Assembly: GCA_963751665.1 (NCBI GenBank)
Contig: CAVVVF010000003.1
Coordinates: forward strand, 113,834-177,833
Reading direction: 5' to 3'
Length of the DNA stretch: 64,000 bases
Source: AC-69 sp963751665
Lineage (GTDB): Bacteria; Actinomycetota; UBA4738; HRBIN12
Shown: piece by piece, positions 38,044 to 47,648 of the stretch
Layout of the letters: each line of letters starts with the position of its first letter
How positions within the stretch are numbered: position 1 is the stretch's first letter
Program-made: the position numbers and the translations under genes
The notes under the pieces: generated by a model
Databases searched by the model: none
What the model saw: the letters and a program-made list of their open reading frames with translations, nothing else
Told to the model about the DNA's origin: nothing

Positions 38044-39153
38044 ATGAGGCAATGGACGCCCGGGTGGGGATGGATCCGGCTCGCAGCGGCGGCGGCGCTG
38101 TCGGCGGCCCTCATCGGGTCGCCGACAGCGCCCGCCCTGGCCGCGCCGGCCATCCGGGCCAAGCTCGTGGTGGGGAGCCTGAACGTGCCGACCGCGTTCA
38201 CGTTCGGGCCGGGGAACAGGATCTGGTACGTGGAGAAGGCCACCGGCCAGATCCGGATCCACGACCTCGGCACGGGGTCCGACTCGCTGTTCGACACGGT
38301 GCCCGGCGTGAACGCCGACGGCGAGCGGGGGATGCTCGGCATCGCCCTCGACCCGGGATACCCGACCGACCCGTACGTCTACGTCTACTCCACCCGGTCG
38401 GTCTCCGGCGCCCTCAGCAACCAGATCCTCCGGCTGACCGATTCGAGCGGGACGGGAACCAACCGGACCGTGATCTTCAGCGCGGCGGCCTCCGCCAGCC
38501 CGTATCACAACGGGGGGCGGATCCTGTTCGGTCCCGACGGGATGCTCTATGCGATCGTGGGCGAGGGCCACGATCCATCCAACGCCCAGGACACGACGCA
38601 GAACGACCGAGGGAAGATCCTGCGGATGACGCCGTCGGGCGGCGTTCCCTCGGACAACCCCATCGCCAACAGCCGGATCTTCGCCTACGGCATCCGGAAC
38701 TCCTTCGGCTTCGCGTTCGACCCCCAGAAGGATCGGCTGTGGGAGACGGAGAACGGTCCCTCGTGCAACGACGAGCTCAACCTGATCCGCAAGGGCGCGA
38801 ACTACGGCTGGGGTCCCAATGAGACGTGCAGTGGGACGGCGCCGGGCAACACGAACCAGGACGGCCCGAACGCGGTCATGCCGAAGCGGTGGTACACGCC
38901 GACGATCGCCCCGACGGGCATCGCGTTCTGCCAGGCCTGCGGCCTCGGCTCGAGGAACAGCGGCAGGCTGTTCTTCGGCGCGTACAACACGGGCGCGATC
39001 AGAGCCGTCACGCTGAACGCGAATCGAACCGGCGTGACCGGGCAGAGGATCGCGTACACGCATCCATCCGGCGTCCTGTCGATGGAGGTCGGGCCGAACG
39101 GGGTCCTGTATTTCAGCGACTCCGGCGGGATCTACAAGCTCGTGCGGTCCTGA
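38044..39153 (+). CDS. Exported PQQ-type glucose/sorbosone dehydrogenase
   Basis: 369 residues. Signal peptide to about residue 34 (ALA-APA), then a six-bladed propeller of the soluble aldose sugar dehydrogenase (GSDH) family: GERGMLGIALDPGY, HNGGRILFGPDGMLYAIVGE, RIFAYGIRNSFGFAFDP and ELNLIRKGANYGWGP are typical blocks. Such enzymes oxidise aldoses with PQQ, and pqq genes are not in the window. Intact; ribosome site GGAGG before the ATG. Pairs divergently with the molybdenum hydroxylase. Confidence 0.88.
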   Translation: MRQWTPGWGWIRLAAAAALSAALIGSPTAPALAAPAIRAKLVVGSLNVPTAFTFGPGNRIWYVEKATGQIRIHDLGTGSDSLFDTVPGVNADGERGMLGIALDPGYPTDPYVYVYSTRSVSGALSNQILRLTDSSGTGTNRTVIFSAAASASPYHNGGRILFGPDGMLYAIVGEGHDPSNAQDTTQNDRGKILRMTPSGGVPSDNPIANSRIFAYGIRNSFGFAFDPQKDRLWETENGPSCNDELNLIRKGANYGWGPNETCSGTAPGNTNQDGPNAVMPKRWYTPTIAPTGIAFCQACGLGSRNSGRLFFGAYNTGAIRAVTLNANRTGVTGQRIAYTHPSGVLSMEVGPNGVLYFSDSGGIYKLVRS

Positions 39154-39249
39154 CTCTTCGGGAGGAGGCCCTTTCCCCTCACCGCGGCCGGCGGTACGCT
39201 GGGACGGAGGGACGCTGGCCACCGCCGGCTCCCTGAGGAGCGTGGACGC

Positions 39250-39411
39250 GTGAACATCGGACGGCCCAAGCGGGTCTTCGAGGTGGAGCCGGTTACGGTG
39301 CCGATCCCCGAGGTGCTACCGGAGCCGGAGCCCGTCCCGGAGCCGGAAGCCGTTCCGATCCCCGAGGCGGAACCCGTCCCCGCAGCCGAGCCCGCCGCGC
39401 CCTCGCCGTGA
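39250..39411 (+). CDS. 53-residue Pro/Glu/Val repeat protein
   Basis: Starts with GTG and reads NIGRPKRVFEVEPVTVPIPEV, then repeats of (P-E/I-P-E) type to the end. It has no signal peptide and no membrane segment; the acidic proline repeats suggest an extended linker or binding peptide. Stop overlaps the GTG of the next gene (GTGA), which supports real translation. No family recognised. Too short for most gene finders. Confidence 0.55.
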   Translation: MNIGRPKRVFEVEPVTVPIPEVLPEPEPVPEPEAVPIPEAEPVPAAEPAAPSP

Positions 39412-39986
39412 GCCAGGCGCTTCTCGAGGCCGGGATCCGGCCCGAGGGCCACACCCTCTCCGAACCGATCATGGGCTGGCGCGTCTGGACGCTTCATTCC
39501 AACCTTCGCCACACCGAGCTTCGGATGCGGCCCATCGCGGGGAACGCCGCGCCGTGGCCGCCAAAGGAGCCGGCCCGCGCCAGCTGCACCCGCCGGCGTT
39601 GGCACCGGGTTCCCGAGCTGGCCTGCACCTGCGGGCTCCATGCCACCCGGGACGCTGAACTGTTGCATAGGGCCAGGAATCCCGCGGTCGTGGGCACGGT
39701 GGCCCTGTGGGGACGGGTGGTCGAGCACGAGCTCGGGTATCGGGGCCAGTTCGCGTACCCACAGCGCCTGATGCTCGTCTGCTACCTCTGCTTCTGGCTG
39801 TGGGGTCCGGGCCGATCGGCTCCGCAGGAGGTCGTGGGGCTCCGGGGGGGCCGGCTCGTGCCGCTGTGCGAAGAGCACGTCGAGTTGTCGCGGCGGTACG
39901 GCTACCCTTCGCGGCGACTCGCTGGGGCGGACGAGGTGGAAGGCGCCCTCCTGTCCACGTACGCCGTCGACGTGTTGCGGATCTAG
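39408..39986 (+). CDS. Conserved hypothetical protein with Cys pairs (zinc-binding?)
   Basis: 192 residues, cytoplasmic. Two Cys-rich places stand out: ACTCGLHAT around residue 72, and a LVCYLCFW segment, then LCEEH near residue 152. The pattern W-R-V-W (residues 24-27) and GTVALWGRVVEHELGYRGQFAYP are recalled from actinobacterial hypothetical proteins of unknown function. Zinc binding is plausible but unproven. Coupled to the upstream Pro/Glu-rich gene by a GTGA overlap; its end overlaps the convergent coiled-coil gene by 4 bases. Confidence 0.7.
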   Translation: MSQALLEAGIRPEGHTLSEPIMGWRVWTLHSNLRHTELRMRPIAGNAAPWPPKEPARASCTRRRWHRVPELACTCGLHATRDAELLHRARNPAVVGTVALWGRVVEHELGYRGQFAYPQRLMLVCYLCFWLWGPGRSAPQEVVGLRGGRLVPLCEEHVELSRRYGYPSRRLAGADEVEGALLSTYAVDVLRI

Positions 39987-42373
39987 CGCTCCTCCGCTTC
40001 GTCCGCGCTCCCTGGGGCGCGATGCCGCGCTGCGGCCGCCCTGGCCAGCCGCTCCTTGAGTGAGAGCCCCCCGGAGGGGGCAGCGGCAGCGGCGGCTTCC
40101 GGCTCCGGCTCTCCCGCCTCCCCCGGATCGACCCCGCCCTTCTGCCCCTTGGCCCGCGACAGCCGGGTGGCGATCGTCTCCTCCTCGGATTGGGCGAACA
40201 GCTCCTCGGCAGCCTTGGCCGTCCTGGATCGGCGCTCGGAACGAGCCTGAGCGACATCGTCCGGCGCCTCGTTCTCGGAAGTTCCGTCGGTGGCCTCCAC
40301 GGCCTGCAACCTGCGCGCGCTCGATTCGGCTTGCTTGGCCTTCTTGGTTGCGGCCGTCAGCTCGTGCTGAGTGTTGGCCAAGGCCTCCTGGAGCCGTTGG
40401 AGCTCCGAGGCGTCTTGAAGCCGCTGGGCCTCCAACTCACCGACCCGGGCGGCGAGCTGAGCCGCACGTCCCTCATCGTCTGCCGCTACTGGCCCCGGTG
40501 ACGCTCCTGCCAGCGCCCGATCGAGCTCTGCAGCCAGCCGGGCCCGGTCCTCCTCCACGGCCCGGAGGCGCCCCTCTGCTTGCTCGGCTCGCCCTTCGCG
40601 CTCGGCCTTGGCCGCGAGCTCCTTCTCCTTGGCTACGAGCGATCCCTTGACCCGCTCCAATTCCACGGAGAGCTTGGTTCGGTCCTGCTCGATCTCCCGG
40701 AGGCGGGCGTCGGATTGCGCGGCTCGCTGTTCGGCCTGCCGCCCGCCTTGCTCGAGCTGGGTCAAGCGCTCCTCTGCCTGCTTCGTCACTGCCTCCAGCT
40801 GGGCAACCCGCTGCTCGGCCTGAACGGCTCGCTCCGCAGCCTGCCCCGCCTTCTCGTCGGCCTGCCGGGCCTTGTCCTCGGCCTGCCGCGTGAGGTCCTC
40901 GGCTTGGCGCGCCCGCTCCTCCGTCAGCTTGAGCCGCTCGTCGGCGTATCCGCTCTGCTCTCCCGCCTTCCGGCTCCCTTCCTCCGCCTTCTGGGCCCGC
41001 TCTTCCGCCTTCGCCAGTTCGTCCGTCACCTGCTTGGCTCGCGCCTCGGCCTTCATCACGAGCTCCTCGGCATGCTTGGCCCGCTCCTCGGCCTTGGCCA
41101 GCTGCGCGGCGGCCTCGGCCAGGGACCCGGCGTCCTTGGACCTCGACACGCTACGGGCCTTCTGGCTCGCGATCTCATCCTTCGCCCGGTCGAGCTCAGC
41201 GGAGGCCACTTTGCGCTCCTCCTCGAACTGCCGGGCCGCCGACTCGAGCGACGCGGCCTTCGCGTTGGCATCCGTCAGCGCCGCCTCCAGCTCCTCAAGC
41301 CGGGCTTGGGCCTTCTTGTCGGCCTTCGCCGAACCGCCACCGCCGCTCTCGCCCGCCGGCGCGGCCGCCCGATCCTGGAGTTCCCCCTCCAAGCGCGTCA
41401 CCTCCGCGGCCATCCGGTCCCGCTCGGCCTCGAGCGCGGCGAAGCGCCTTGCAACGGCCTCGTCCCCGCCCTTGACCGGCTTCGGGGACTGCGCCGCCGC
41501 CGTCATGAGCTCCAGCTGTTCGTGGGCCGCGACCAACCGCTCCGCGATCTGGCGCTTCTCCCGCTCCGAGGCGGCCACGCGCTGCTCGCCGATGCGGAGG
41601 GACTCCTCTACCAACTCCAGCCTCCTCTCCAGCTCCTTCTGCAGCCGGGTGGAACCGCCTTGCGCGAACCCCGGCGCCGGGTGGGCCACGACCTCGGGTG
41701 GGACCTCGAATCGCTGCGCCGCACGCCACGCCAGGAACGAGGCAACCAGCATGAGGAGCGCGATGAGGATGAGGACGCCGATGACGAGCTGGACCGGCCT
41801 CCACAGCTGGTAGGCGGCGGTCTTGATGGCCGCGTACCGGTGGTCCACCTCGACCACTGCCGCGGCCTTGGGCTGGCTCTCCAGGCGGAGCGCGGCGAAG
41901 GTCACGTACAGGCGCTCGTTCGAGTCGGCCAGCCCGCTCGTCACCGGCGTTTGGGGTTCGGTCAGGACGCTCGCCACGCCGCCCAACGACCCCGTCCGAA
42001 ATTGCGGGCTGCCGATCTGGGCCACACCGATCTTGTCGCCGGCGTCGGTGGAGAACACCAGCGTGCCGCTGAGATTGAAGATCCGAACCCGGAGGACCTC
42101 GTCGTCGTTCAGGACGTGGTCCTTGACCTCCTTGAGCAGCGCTTTGTAGGCATCTCCCTGGATCGGCTTCGACACCTGGGTGGCGGTGAGATCCGAGAGT
42201 GGCTTCTTCGTGGTGTAGCCCACCGCCCGTGCCTGGGCCCCCCGCTGCTGGTCCCCCACCGCGCTCCAGGCGAACACGAACGAGAGGGCCATCGCTCCGG
42301 CCAGGGCCACGATGGCCAGGCCCCATCCGACCCGGCTCATGCGGGAGCTCGTCAGCTTTCGAACCAATCCCAT
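39983..42373 (-). CDS. Membrane protein with extracytoplasmic domain and a long coiled coil
   Basis: 796 residues from the ATG at 42373 (a GTG at 42406 is an alternative). Two transmembrane helices (about residues 11-32 and 195-220) flank an extracytoplasmic domain of about 150 residues with a PAS/Cache-like look (RIFNLSGTLVFSTDAG). After the second helix comes about 470 residues of Ala/Glu/Lys/Gln heptads with repeated KAEERAKxAEE and QAEERAxQAE units, a continuous coiled coil. The layout is that of a receptor whose output domain has been replaced by a coiled coil, so a scaffold or polarity protein is inferred. No known family assigned. Confidence 0.75.
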   Translation of the reverse strand: MGLVRKLTSSRMSRVGWGLAIVALAGAMALSFVFAWSAVGDQQRGAQARAVGYTTKKPLSDLTATQVSKPIQGDAYKALLKEVKDHVLNDDEVLRVRIFNLSGTLVFSTDAGDKIGVAQIGSPQFRTGSLGGVASVLTEPQTPVTSGLADSNERLYVTFAALRLESQPKAAAVVEVDHRYAAIKTAAYQLWRPVQLVIGVLILIALLMLVASFLAWRAAQRFEVPPEVVAHPAPGFAQGGSTRLQKELERRLELVEESLRIGEQRVAASEREKRQIAERLVAAHEQLELMTAAAQSPKPVKGGDEAVARRFAALEAERDRMAAEVTRLEGELQDRAAAPAGESGGGGSAKADKKAQARLEELEAALTDANAKAASLESAARQFEEERKVASAELDRAKDEIASQKARSVSRSKDAGSLAEAAAQLAKAEERAKHAEELVMKAEARAKQVTDELAKAEERAQKAEEGSRKAGEQSGYADERLKLTEERARQAEDLTRQAEDKARQADEKAGQAAERAVQAEQRVAQLEAVTKQAEERLTQLEQGGRQAEQRAAQSDARLREIEQDRTKLSVELERVKGSLVAKEKELAAKAEREGRAEQAEGRLRAVEEDRARLAAELDRALAGASPGPVAADDEGRAAQLAARVGELEAQRLQDASELQRLQEALANTQHELTAATKKAKQAESSARRLQAVEATDGTSENEAPDDVAQARSERRSRTAKAAEELFAQSEEETIATRLSRAKGQKGGVDPGEAGEPEPEAAAAAAPSGGLSLKERLARAAAARHRAPGSADEAEER

Positions 42374-42525
42374 GTGCACGCCACCCCTGGGCTTGGCAGT
42401 CGGCACGGCGAGCCGAGCCCTGATTGAGCCTTCGGTCGGGATGGGGGGCGCCTTGAACCCTCAGGCCGGGGAAAGGTGGCCGAACGGCCTACGCCGCCCG
42501 GGCGACGAGGCGGGCGAACGCGGGC

Positions 42526-43197
42526 CTAGCGACGGAGCAGCCCTGCCACCACGTTGATCAACATGGCCACCACACCGGTGCCGAACACGTACGAGAGGAG
42601 CGCGTGACGGAAGGCCGTCCTGCGGATGGGCCTCTCGGTGAGGGCCGTGTCGGACACCTGATAGGTCATCCCGATGGTGAATGCGACGTACGCGAAGTCC
42701 AGGTAGGTCGGCGGATGGTCGTCGTTGAAGTCGATCCCTCCGCCTCCCGCGAAGTAGAGCCTGGCGTAGCGCAGCGTGAAGACCGTGTGGACGGCTCCCC
42801 AGGAAAGGATGACGCTCAGGGTCGCGACGGCGGTGATGAACGCCCGGGTGGCGCCGCTCTCGCCGGACGCCTTGAGGAGCGTCAGACCCACGCCGAGAAG
42901 GCTCGCCGCGCTGGCGGCGATAAGGATGATCTCCGCAGCAGTCCTGGAGTCGTCCTCGAGGGTGGCGAACTCGGCCGTCGCCGGGCCGTCCATGCGCCCA
43001 ACGCTCAGCCATACCGAGGTCATGTACACGGCGGCCGCAACGCTCCATCCGATGAGGGAGGCGACCTGCCATGGCGTCAGGAGGGCCGCGATGCCGAAGG
43101 CGAGCGCGCCCGCCCCGAACGAGAACAGCACGCGTGTCCCCGCCCTGATGTGTGAGCGCTTGACGCCGCCCCCGTTACTCCCAGCCTCGCTCGCCAC
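42526..43197 (-). CDS. DUF1345 integral membrane protein
   Basis: 223 residues with about five transmembrane helices. The C-terminal block YLDFAYVAFTIGMTYQVSDT, then RRTAFRHALLSYVFGT, is characteristic of DUF1345, whose function is unknown. A GTG start at 43197 is chosen because TATGGT (43206-43211) lies 8 bases upstream, suggesting a leaderless transcript. It is the first chromosomal gene outside the tRNA-flanked island. Confidence 0.85.
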   Translation of the reverse strand: MASEAGSNGGGVKRSHIRAGTRVLFSFGAGALAFGIAALLTPWQVASLIGWSVAAAVYMTSVWLSVGRMDGPATAEFATLEDDSRTAAEIILIAASAASLLGVGLTLLKASGESGATRAFITAVATLSVILSWGAVHTVFTLRYARLYFAGGGGIDFNDDHPPTYLDFAYVAFTIGMTYQVSDTALTERPIRRTAFRHALLSYVFGTGVVAMLINVVAGLLRR

Positions 43198-43205
43198 CGA
43201 GGCAA

Positions 43206-43211
43206 ACCATA
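43206..43211 (-). promoter_or_regulatory. Putative -10 element of a leaderless transcript
   Basis: TATGGT on the minus strand, 8 bases before the GTG at 43197. Confidence 0.4.
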
Positions 43212-43301
43212 AGCCCAATCGCAATGCGCTCTGTGTACGTCGGGCCGGCATTTTCCGAGTGCGGGCGGCAGCCAGGATCGCGTCGAGGCCAGGGATGCTG
43301 C

Positions 43302-43323
43302 AGTGGAGACGAGCGGACTCGAA
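43302..43323 (-). repeat. att-like copy of the tRNA-Ala 3' end
   Basis: 22 bases identical to 47649-47670. In the minus-strand sense they contain the T-loop, acceptor strand and discriminator base of tRNA-Ala plus two further bases, but no tRNA body. Flanking bases do not match. Confidence 0.8.
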
Positions 43324-43405
43324 ACCACGCCCGCGTGTACGGCAGAGATTCGTGGGTGCAATGTCGGTGATACCTTCCGAAGAGGAGGTTTCGAGGAGGA
43401 AGCTG

Positions 43406-43780
43406 ATGAGCGACACGACGATGGAGTTGGCGCGAATGGGGTTCGCCGCCTGGCAGCAGGGCGACTTCCCCACCATCGAAGCGCTACTGGACCCGGCCGT
43501 CAAGTGGAGATGGTTCGAGCCCGGCGAATGGGACTGCCGCGGTCGGCAGGACGTCATGGATGTCATCCGGGAGCGGTACGAGCAGGGCTTCGCCCGGGGC
43601 GAGCTCGAGTTCGTGGACGGGGGTCAGGATTCCGTGATCGTGGTGGCGCACCCCGCGGCCATCGGCGGCGAGGAGTGGCCGGCCGAGACCGCAACGGTCA
43701 TCACATTCCGCGAGAGCAAGGTCGTCGACATGCAGGATTATCGAACCAAGGACGAGGCTCTGCCAACCGCCATCATTTGA
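43406..43780 (+). CDS. SnoaL-like (NTF2-fold) protein
   Basis: 124 residues, cytoplasmic, of the SnoaL/NTF2-like polyketide-cyclase superfamily by its pattern: ELARMGFAAWQQGDFPTIEALLDPAVKWRW, then CRGRQDVMDVIRERYEQ and a C-terminal ATVITFRESKVVDMQDY. These small barrels can be isomerases, cyclases or binding proteins; no reaction can be named. ATG behind GAGGAGGA. It is the first gene inside the island, close to the free att copy. Confidence 0.8.
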   Translation: MSDTTMELARMGFAAWQQGDFPTIEALLDPAVKWRWFEPGEWDCRGRQDVMDVIRERYEQGFARGELEFVDGGQDSVIVVAHPAAIGGEEWPAETATVITFRESKVVDMQDYRTKDEALPTAII

Positions 43781-43838
43781 AGCCAAGTGGCGGGCTCGAA
43801 TCCTCCCGTCGGGACCTGTCAGCTGTCAAGGCACGGGA

Positions 43839-44372
43839 TCAGGACAGCATCACGAAGAGGTTGTCGCCCGTGACGTGCCTGTTGAAATTGATCCCGCGCG
43901 CGTTGGCCGTAACCCCTTCACTCGTTCCCGGAGGCGCCTGTCCACCCGGATCGTGGATCTGGCAGTTCACCACGAGCAGCCCATCCCTTTCGACACCTGT
44001 GGAGGACGTCGAGTGGAAACCGAAGATTGCCTCACCGCCACAGAAGTCCGGCGGCAGCGGCGGCATGCCCTCGACCTCGCCGCAGCCGTAGAACTGGAAT
44101 GCGACGAGCCGGGTGAGTGTGAACGTCCCCATCTCCACCACGGTTGTGCCGTCCATGACCTCGTAGGAACCGCTGCCGCTCGCCGTCCTATTGGCGACGT
44201 TGAACGAGCCCGCCAGCTCAGTCTCGAGTGTCAGGCCGGTGCTCGATGCGCTAACCGTCGGTTCGACGAAGACCTGGAAGGCCGACCTCGAGGTCGCGGC
44301 CCCGGCGGTTCCCGCGGCGATGGTCGCAGCGCAGAACGCGACGACAACGATGAACGCGGTACGTCTCATCAT
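43839..44372 (-). CDS. Secreted protein of unknown function
   Basis: 177 residues. Signal peptide with cleavage near AGA-ATS (about residue 25), then a beta-rich domain with conserved-looking GSGSYEVMDG and a three-Cys set (YGCGEV, DFCGGEA, VVNCQIHD). No family recognised. It is convergent with the SnoaL-like gene and divergent from the sigma gene, whose start lies about 257 bases away across a gap with no evident gene (44373-44628). Confidence 0.7.
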   Translation of the reverse strand: MMRRTAFIVVVAFCAATIAAGTAGAATSRSAFQVFVEPTVSASSTGLTLETELAGSFNVANRTASGSGSYEVMDGTTVVEMGTFTLTRLVAFQFYGCGEVEGMPPLPPDFCGGEAIFGFHSTSSTGVERDGLLVVNCQIHDPGGQAPPGTSEGVTANARGINFNRHVTGDNLFVMLS

Positions 44373-44628
44373 GCCTCCCTCCCTGCCAGAGAGGGCTTCA
44401 GACTAGTCCTATGCCCAGAGACGCCACAAGTCCTCACGGGAGCCGCTCGTCGACACGAAGCCGAACCCACGCCTGGCGCCGACTCGATCCCTCGATGTAC
44501 CGCCTGGTTCCGTCGGCTCCTTGACCGGATGTTTGACCAGAGTCAAGCGGAGCGGGGCGGCCCTGCTTCAGACGAGGGTCGCAGTCCTCATAATCAAACC
44601 TCGCCCTCCGGGCATTCATGTACCGACG

Positions 44629-45171
44629 ATGGATGAGCCGCTCCGCCTCGTGTCCGATCCGGCCCCTCCGGAAGGTCTCGCCGCCCCCTCGGAGCAGGTG
44701 ACGGGCTTCGAGGACCTCGTCGAGGCCGAGAGTCCCGGGCTGTACGGAGCCCTGTGCCTGATCGCAAGGGATCGCTTCGAGGCCGAGGACGTGATGCAGG
44801 AAGCGTTCTTGAAGGTCTGGGAGCGCTGGGACCGTGTGCGGGTCATGGAGGACCCGACCGGCTACCTCTACCGCACGGCGCTGAACCTGTACCGCCAGCG
44901 CCTGCGTCGCGCATCGTTGGCGGTCCGACGCGCGATCCGTCTCGCGCCTCCCCGCGACGAGCTCGCCGAAGTCGAGTCGCGCGACGCGGTCGTGCGAGCG
45001 CTCGCGGAACTCACCCCGAGGCAGCGGATGAGCGTGGTGCTGGTCGACCTCCTCGACCATTCCTCGGAGGAAGCCGCGCGGGTGATGGGTATCGAGGCGG
45101 CCACGGTCCGGGTCTTGGTCTCGCAGGGACGAGCGGCGCTCAAGCGGAACGCGGGTGATCCAGATGAGTGA
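44629..45171 (+). CDS. RNA polymerase sigma factor, ECF type
   Basis: 180 residues with region 2 (GLYGALCLIARDRFEAEDVMQEAFLKVWERW, then GYLYRTALNLYRQRLRR) and region 4 (LTPRQRMSVVLVDLLDHSSEEAARVMGIEAATVRVLVSQGRAAL). It directs transcription of a small regulon in response to an envelope or external signal. ATG 44629 was chosen because upstream codons do not look like protein. The stop overlaps the next gene's ATG by 8 bases (ATGAGTGA), so the propeller protein is its direct partner. Confidence 0.9.
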   Translation: MDEPLRLVSDPAPPEGLAAPSEQVTGFEDLVEAESPGLYGALCLIARDRFEAEDVMQEAFLKVWERWDRVRVMEDPTGYLYRTALNLYRQRLRRASLAVRRAIRLAPPRDELAEVESRDAVVRALAELTPRQRMSVVLVDLLDHSSEEAARVMGIEAATVRVLVSQGRAALKRNAGDPDE

Positions 45172-46400
45172 CACGAAGCAGATGCTGCAGCGCGCTCGGG
45201 ATCGGTTCGAGCCTCCCGAGGACGTGATGGGCTCGCTGATCCGCCGACGCGAGCGGAAGGAGCGGAACCGGCGCATCTCCGCGGGGGCTCTCGCGATCAT
45301 CCTCGCGCTCGTGAGCTTCGTGGCCCTGACGCGTGCCTTCCGCAGCGCCGAGCGTCCCGCGGACCACGAACCGACGCCGAAGCCCCCAGGCATCTTCTCG
45401 GAGGTCGGCGGCTGGATCGTGTACGGGCCGCTGAGCGAGAGGTGCGAGCCATCGCCCTGCGGAACCGAGGGGATCTGGGCGGTGGATCCGACGCACCCGG
45501 ACGACCCGGAACGGCCAGATCCAGCTGAGCACGAACCGAGGGACCCCGCTGGCGTGGTCGAGCGACGGCTCGAAGCTGCTCATCCTGCGGACCAACAACG
45601 TCCGCCCACCGGGCCTTCGTCGGCAGCAACCTCTTCGTGTTGAACGCGGACGGAACCGAGACGCGGTTGACGGAGGGTGACGCCTGGTCGGCGGCGGCTC
45701 GTTCTCCCCGGACGGCACGAAGGTCGTGTACGCCACCGGGGCTACGGGGTCGAGCCACCCGGGCATCTACGTGGTCGACGCTGCGGGCGGCACGCCGCAG
45801 CGTCGCTCCTCACCGGACGAGGGAGCTGCAAGCGCCGACGTTCTCCCCCGACGGGTCGAAGATCGCCTACTTCGATGGCCTCGGGCATTCGTGGCATACC
45901 GCCTCCGGGTGATGAACGCCGACGGGAGCGGCTCGCGCGGACTTGAGCCACGACGTACGTTCGACGATACACGGGCGGTACCACACTCGGAGCCTCGTCT
46001 GGTCTCCCGACGGCACACGCCTCGCGATCGACCTCCTGCGAGATATCTACACGTCGGGGCCGACGGCTCGGGATCTCACCCTGGTGATCCCGCACGGTGG
46101 GAATCCGAACTGGTCGCCGGACGGCTCCCGCATCGCGTACGACTCTCGAGGACGTCTCGACCGCATCCGGATCGCCCGCTCAGATCGCGGACGCAGACGG
46201 GACAGAACATCCAGGAGTTCGGCTACGCCCGATCTGGGCCGTGGAACCCGCTGGTCCAGCCGGAGCCGGAGGTCGCCGAGGCGCCGGTGGCGAGCGAGGG
46301 CTCGACGCCGGCCTCGATCCTTCTGCCGGTAGCAGCCCTCCTGACCCTGGTCGTTGGCTTCGTTCTCATGCGTCGTCGGCGTAGGGCCCCGGGCGCGTGA
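45164..46400 (+). CDS. Membrane-anchored TolB-type beta-propeller protein (candidate anti-sigma partner), paralogue 1
   Basis: About 411 residues. A short cytoplasmic N-terminus (MLQRARDRFEPPEDVMGSLIRRRERKERNRR) could contact the sigma factor, followed by a transmembrane helix and an external propeller with repeated SPDGTK/SPDGSKIAYFDG motifs, and then a C-terminal helix and RRRRR tail. At least six frame breaks (about 45510-46240) split the propeller, yet motifs keep order. Coupled to the ECF gene by overlap. An anti-sigma role is inferred only from position and topology; no RseA/zinc-binding motif is seen. Confidence 0.75.
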
Positions 46401-47584
46401 TCCGCCTCAGACGGAAGGAGCGGAACCGTCGCATCTCGGCGGCGGTCATCGGGATCGCAATCGGGTTCCTCAGCCTCGCGGGCCTGACGTGGGTCCTCCG
46501 CAGCGCCGGGCGCGCTGCGGACGAACCGCCCCCGCCGAAGCCCTCAGGCATCTTCTCGGAAGTCGGCGGCTGGATCGTGTACGGGGACCAGCAAGGGATC
46601 TGGGCGGTGGACCCGTCGCATCCCGGCGATCGCGAGAGCCGGGTCCAGTTGAGCTCCAACGGGGGGATCCCGCTCGCGTGGTCGAGCGACGGGTCGGAGC
46701 TCCTCATCTCGCGCGAGTTCTGGGTTCTCCTTTCGCGACGTCAACTTCGGCATGGGGAGGAGTTGCCGGCTTCGCGGCGCGGGCTGTTCGTGCTGCACGC
46801 GGACGGCACGGAGACCCATCTGGTCCGCGAGGAGGTCAGCGGCGCCTCCTTCAGCCCCGACGGGACGACGGTCGTCTTCGCGCCGTCGCTCGAGCTGAAC
46901 CGACCCACCTCGACCCGGGCATCTACAGCATCGACGCCGACGGCGGCGTGCCGAGGCTGCTCGTCGAATCTAGCAGCCGCTACATCCCGGAGCAGGACCG
47001 CAGCTTCCGCACCGGTGTGTACTTCCCGACGTTCTCACCCGACGGGACGCAGATCGCGTACTTCGATGGCTTCGGGGACAACAGCCATAGCCTGCGCGTG
47101 GTCAACGCCGACGGGGGCGATCTGCACGTGCTGATCGACAACATGGAGGCGTACCGCATCACCAACCTCGTCTGGTCGCCCGACGGCAAGACTCTCGCGT
47201 TCGGCCGCAGAATCAATGACGGGGTCTACACGATCGGGGTGGACGGCTCAGGGCTCACGCTCGTGATCCCCGATGGGGTGAATCCGCACTGGTCGCTAGA
47301 CGGCTCCCGCATCTCGTACGATCGCGAGAGAACGGACGAGAGCCGCCGCGATCTCTACATCGCTGATCGGGACGGAACTCACGTTCAGTTACTTCCGCTT
47401 CGGCTTCGCGGCATCCGGGCCGTGGAACCCGCTCGTCCAGCCGGAGCCCGCGGTCGCCGAGGCGCCGGCGGCGAGCGAAGGCCTGACGTTGACCTCGACG
47501 CTCCTTCTCGTGGTGGCCTTCCTGGCCCTGGTCGCAGGGGCCGTCCTCATTCGCCGTCGGATGCAGAAGACAAGGGGCGCGTGA
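46397..47584 (+). CDS. Membrane-anchored TolB-type beta-propeller protein, paralogue 2
   Basis: Tandem duplicate of the preceding gene: it starts with RLRRKERNRRISA, has the same helix, the same GIFSEVGGWIVYG segment, propeller repeats SPDGTQIAYFDGFG and SPDGKTLAFG, and the same C-terminal WNPLVQPEP plus helix. It lacks the first 30 residues of paralogue 1, so the presumed sigma-contact segment is missing. GTG start overlaps the TGA of paralogue 1. Breaks near 46720, 46905 and 47390. Last gene of the island before tRNA-Ala. Confidence 0.75.
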
Positions 47585-47648
47585 CTCGGTCGATCCTGTC
47601 GAGCCGAAGCGGCGGTCATCAGGCCACCGTCTGATCAGCGTCTTGGGA

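Noticed and set aside
40580..42427. 615-codon plus-strand frame rich in Leu and Arg
   Set aside because: Antisense to the coiled-coil gene, whose heptad pattern is real.
43302..43330. A second complete tRNA-Ala gene
   Set aside because: Only the last 22 bases match; the D-arm and anticodon arm are absent.
44629..47584. Programmed frameshifting in the propeller genes
   Set aside because: Breaks are many, irregular and without slippery heptamers; the same pattern is found in unrelated housekeeping genes, so sequencing indels are more likely.
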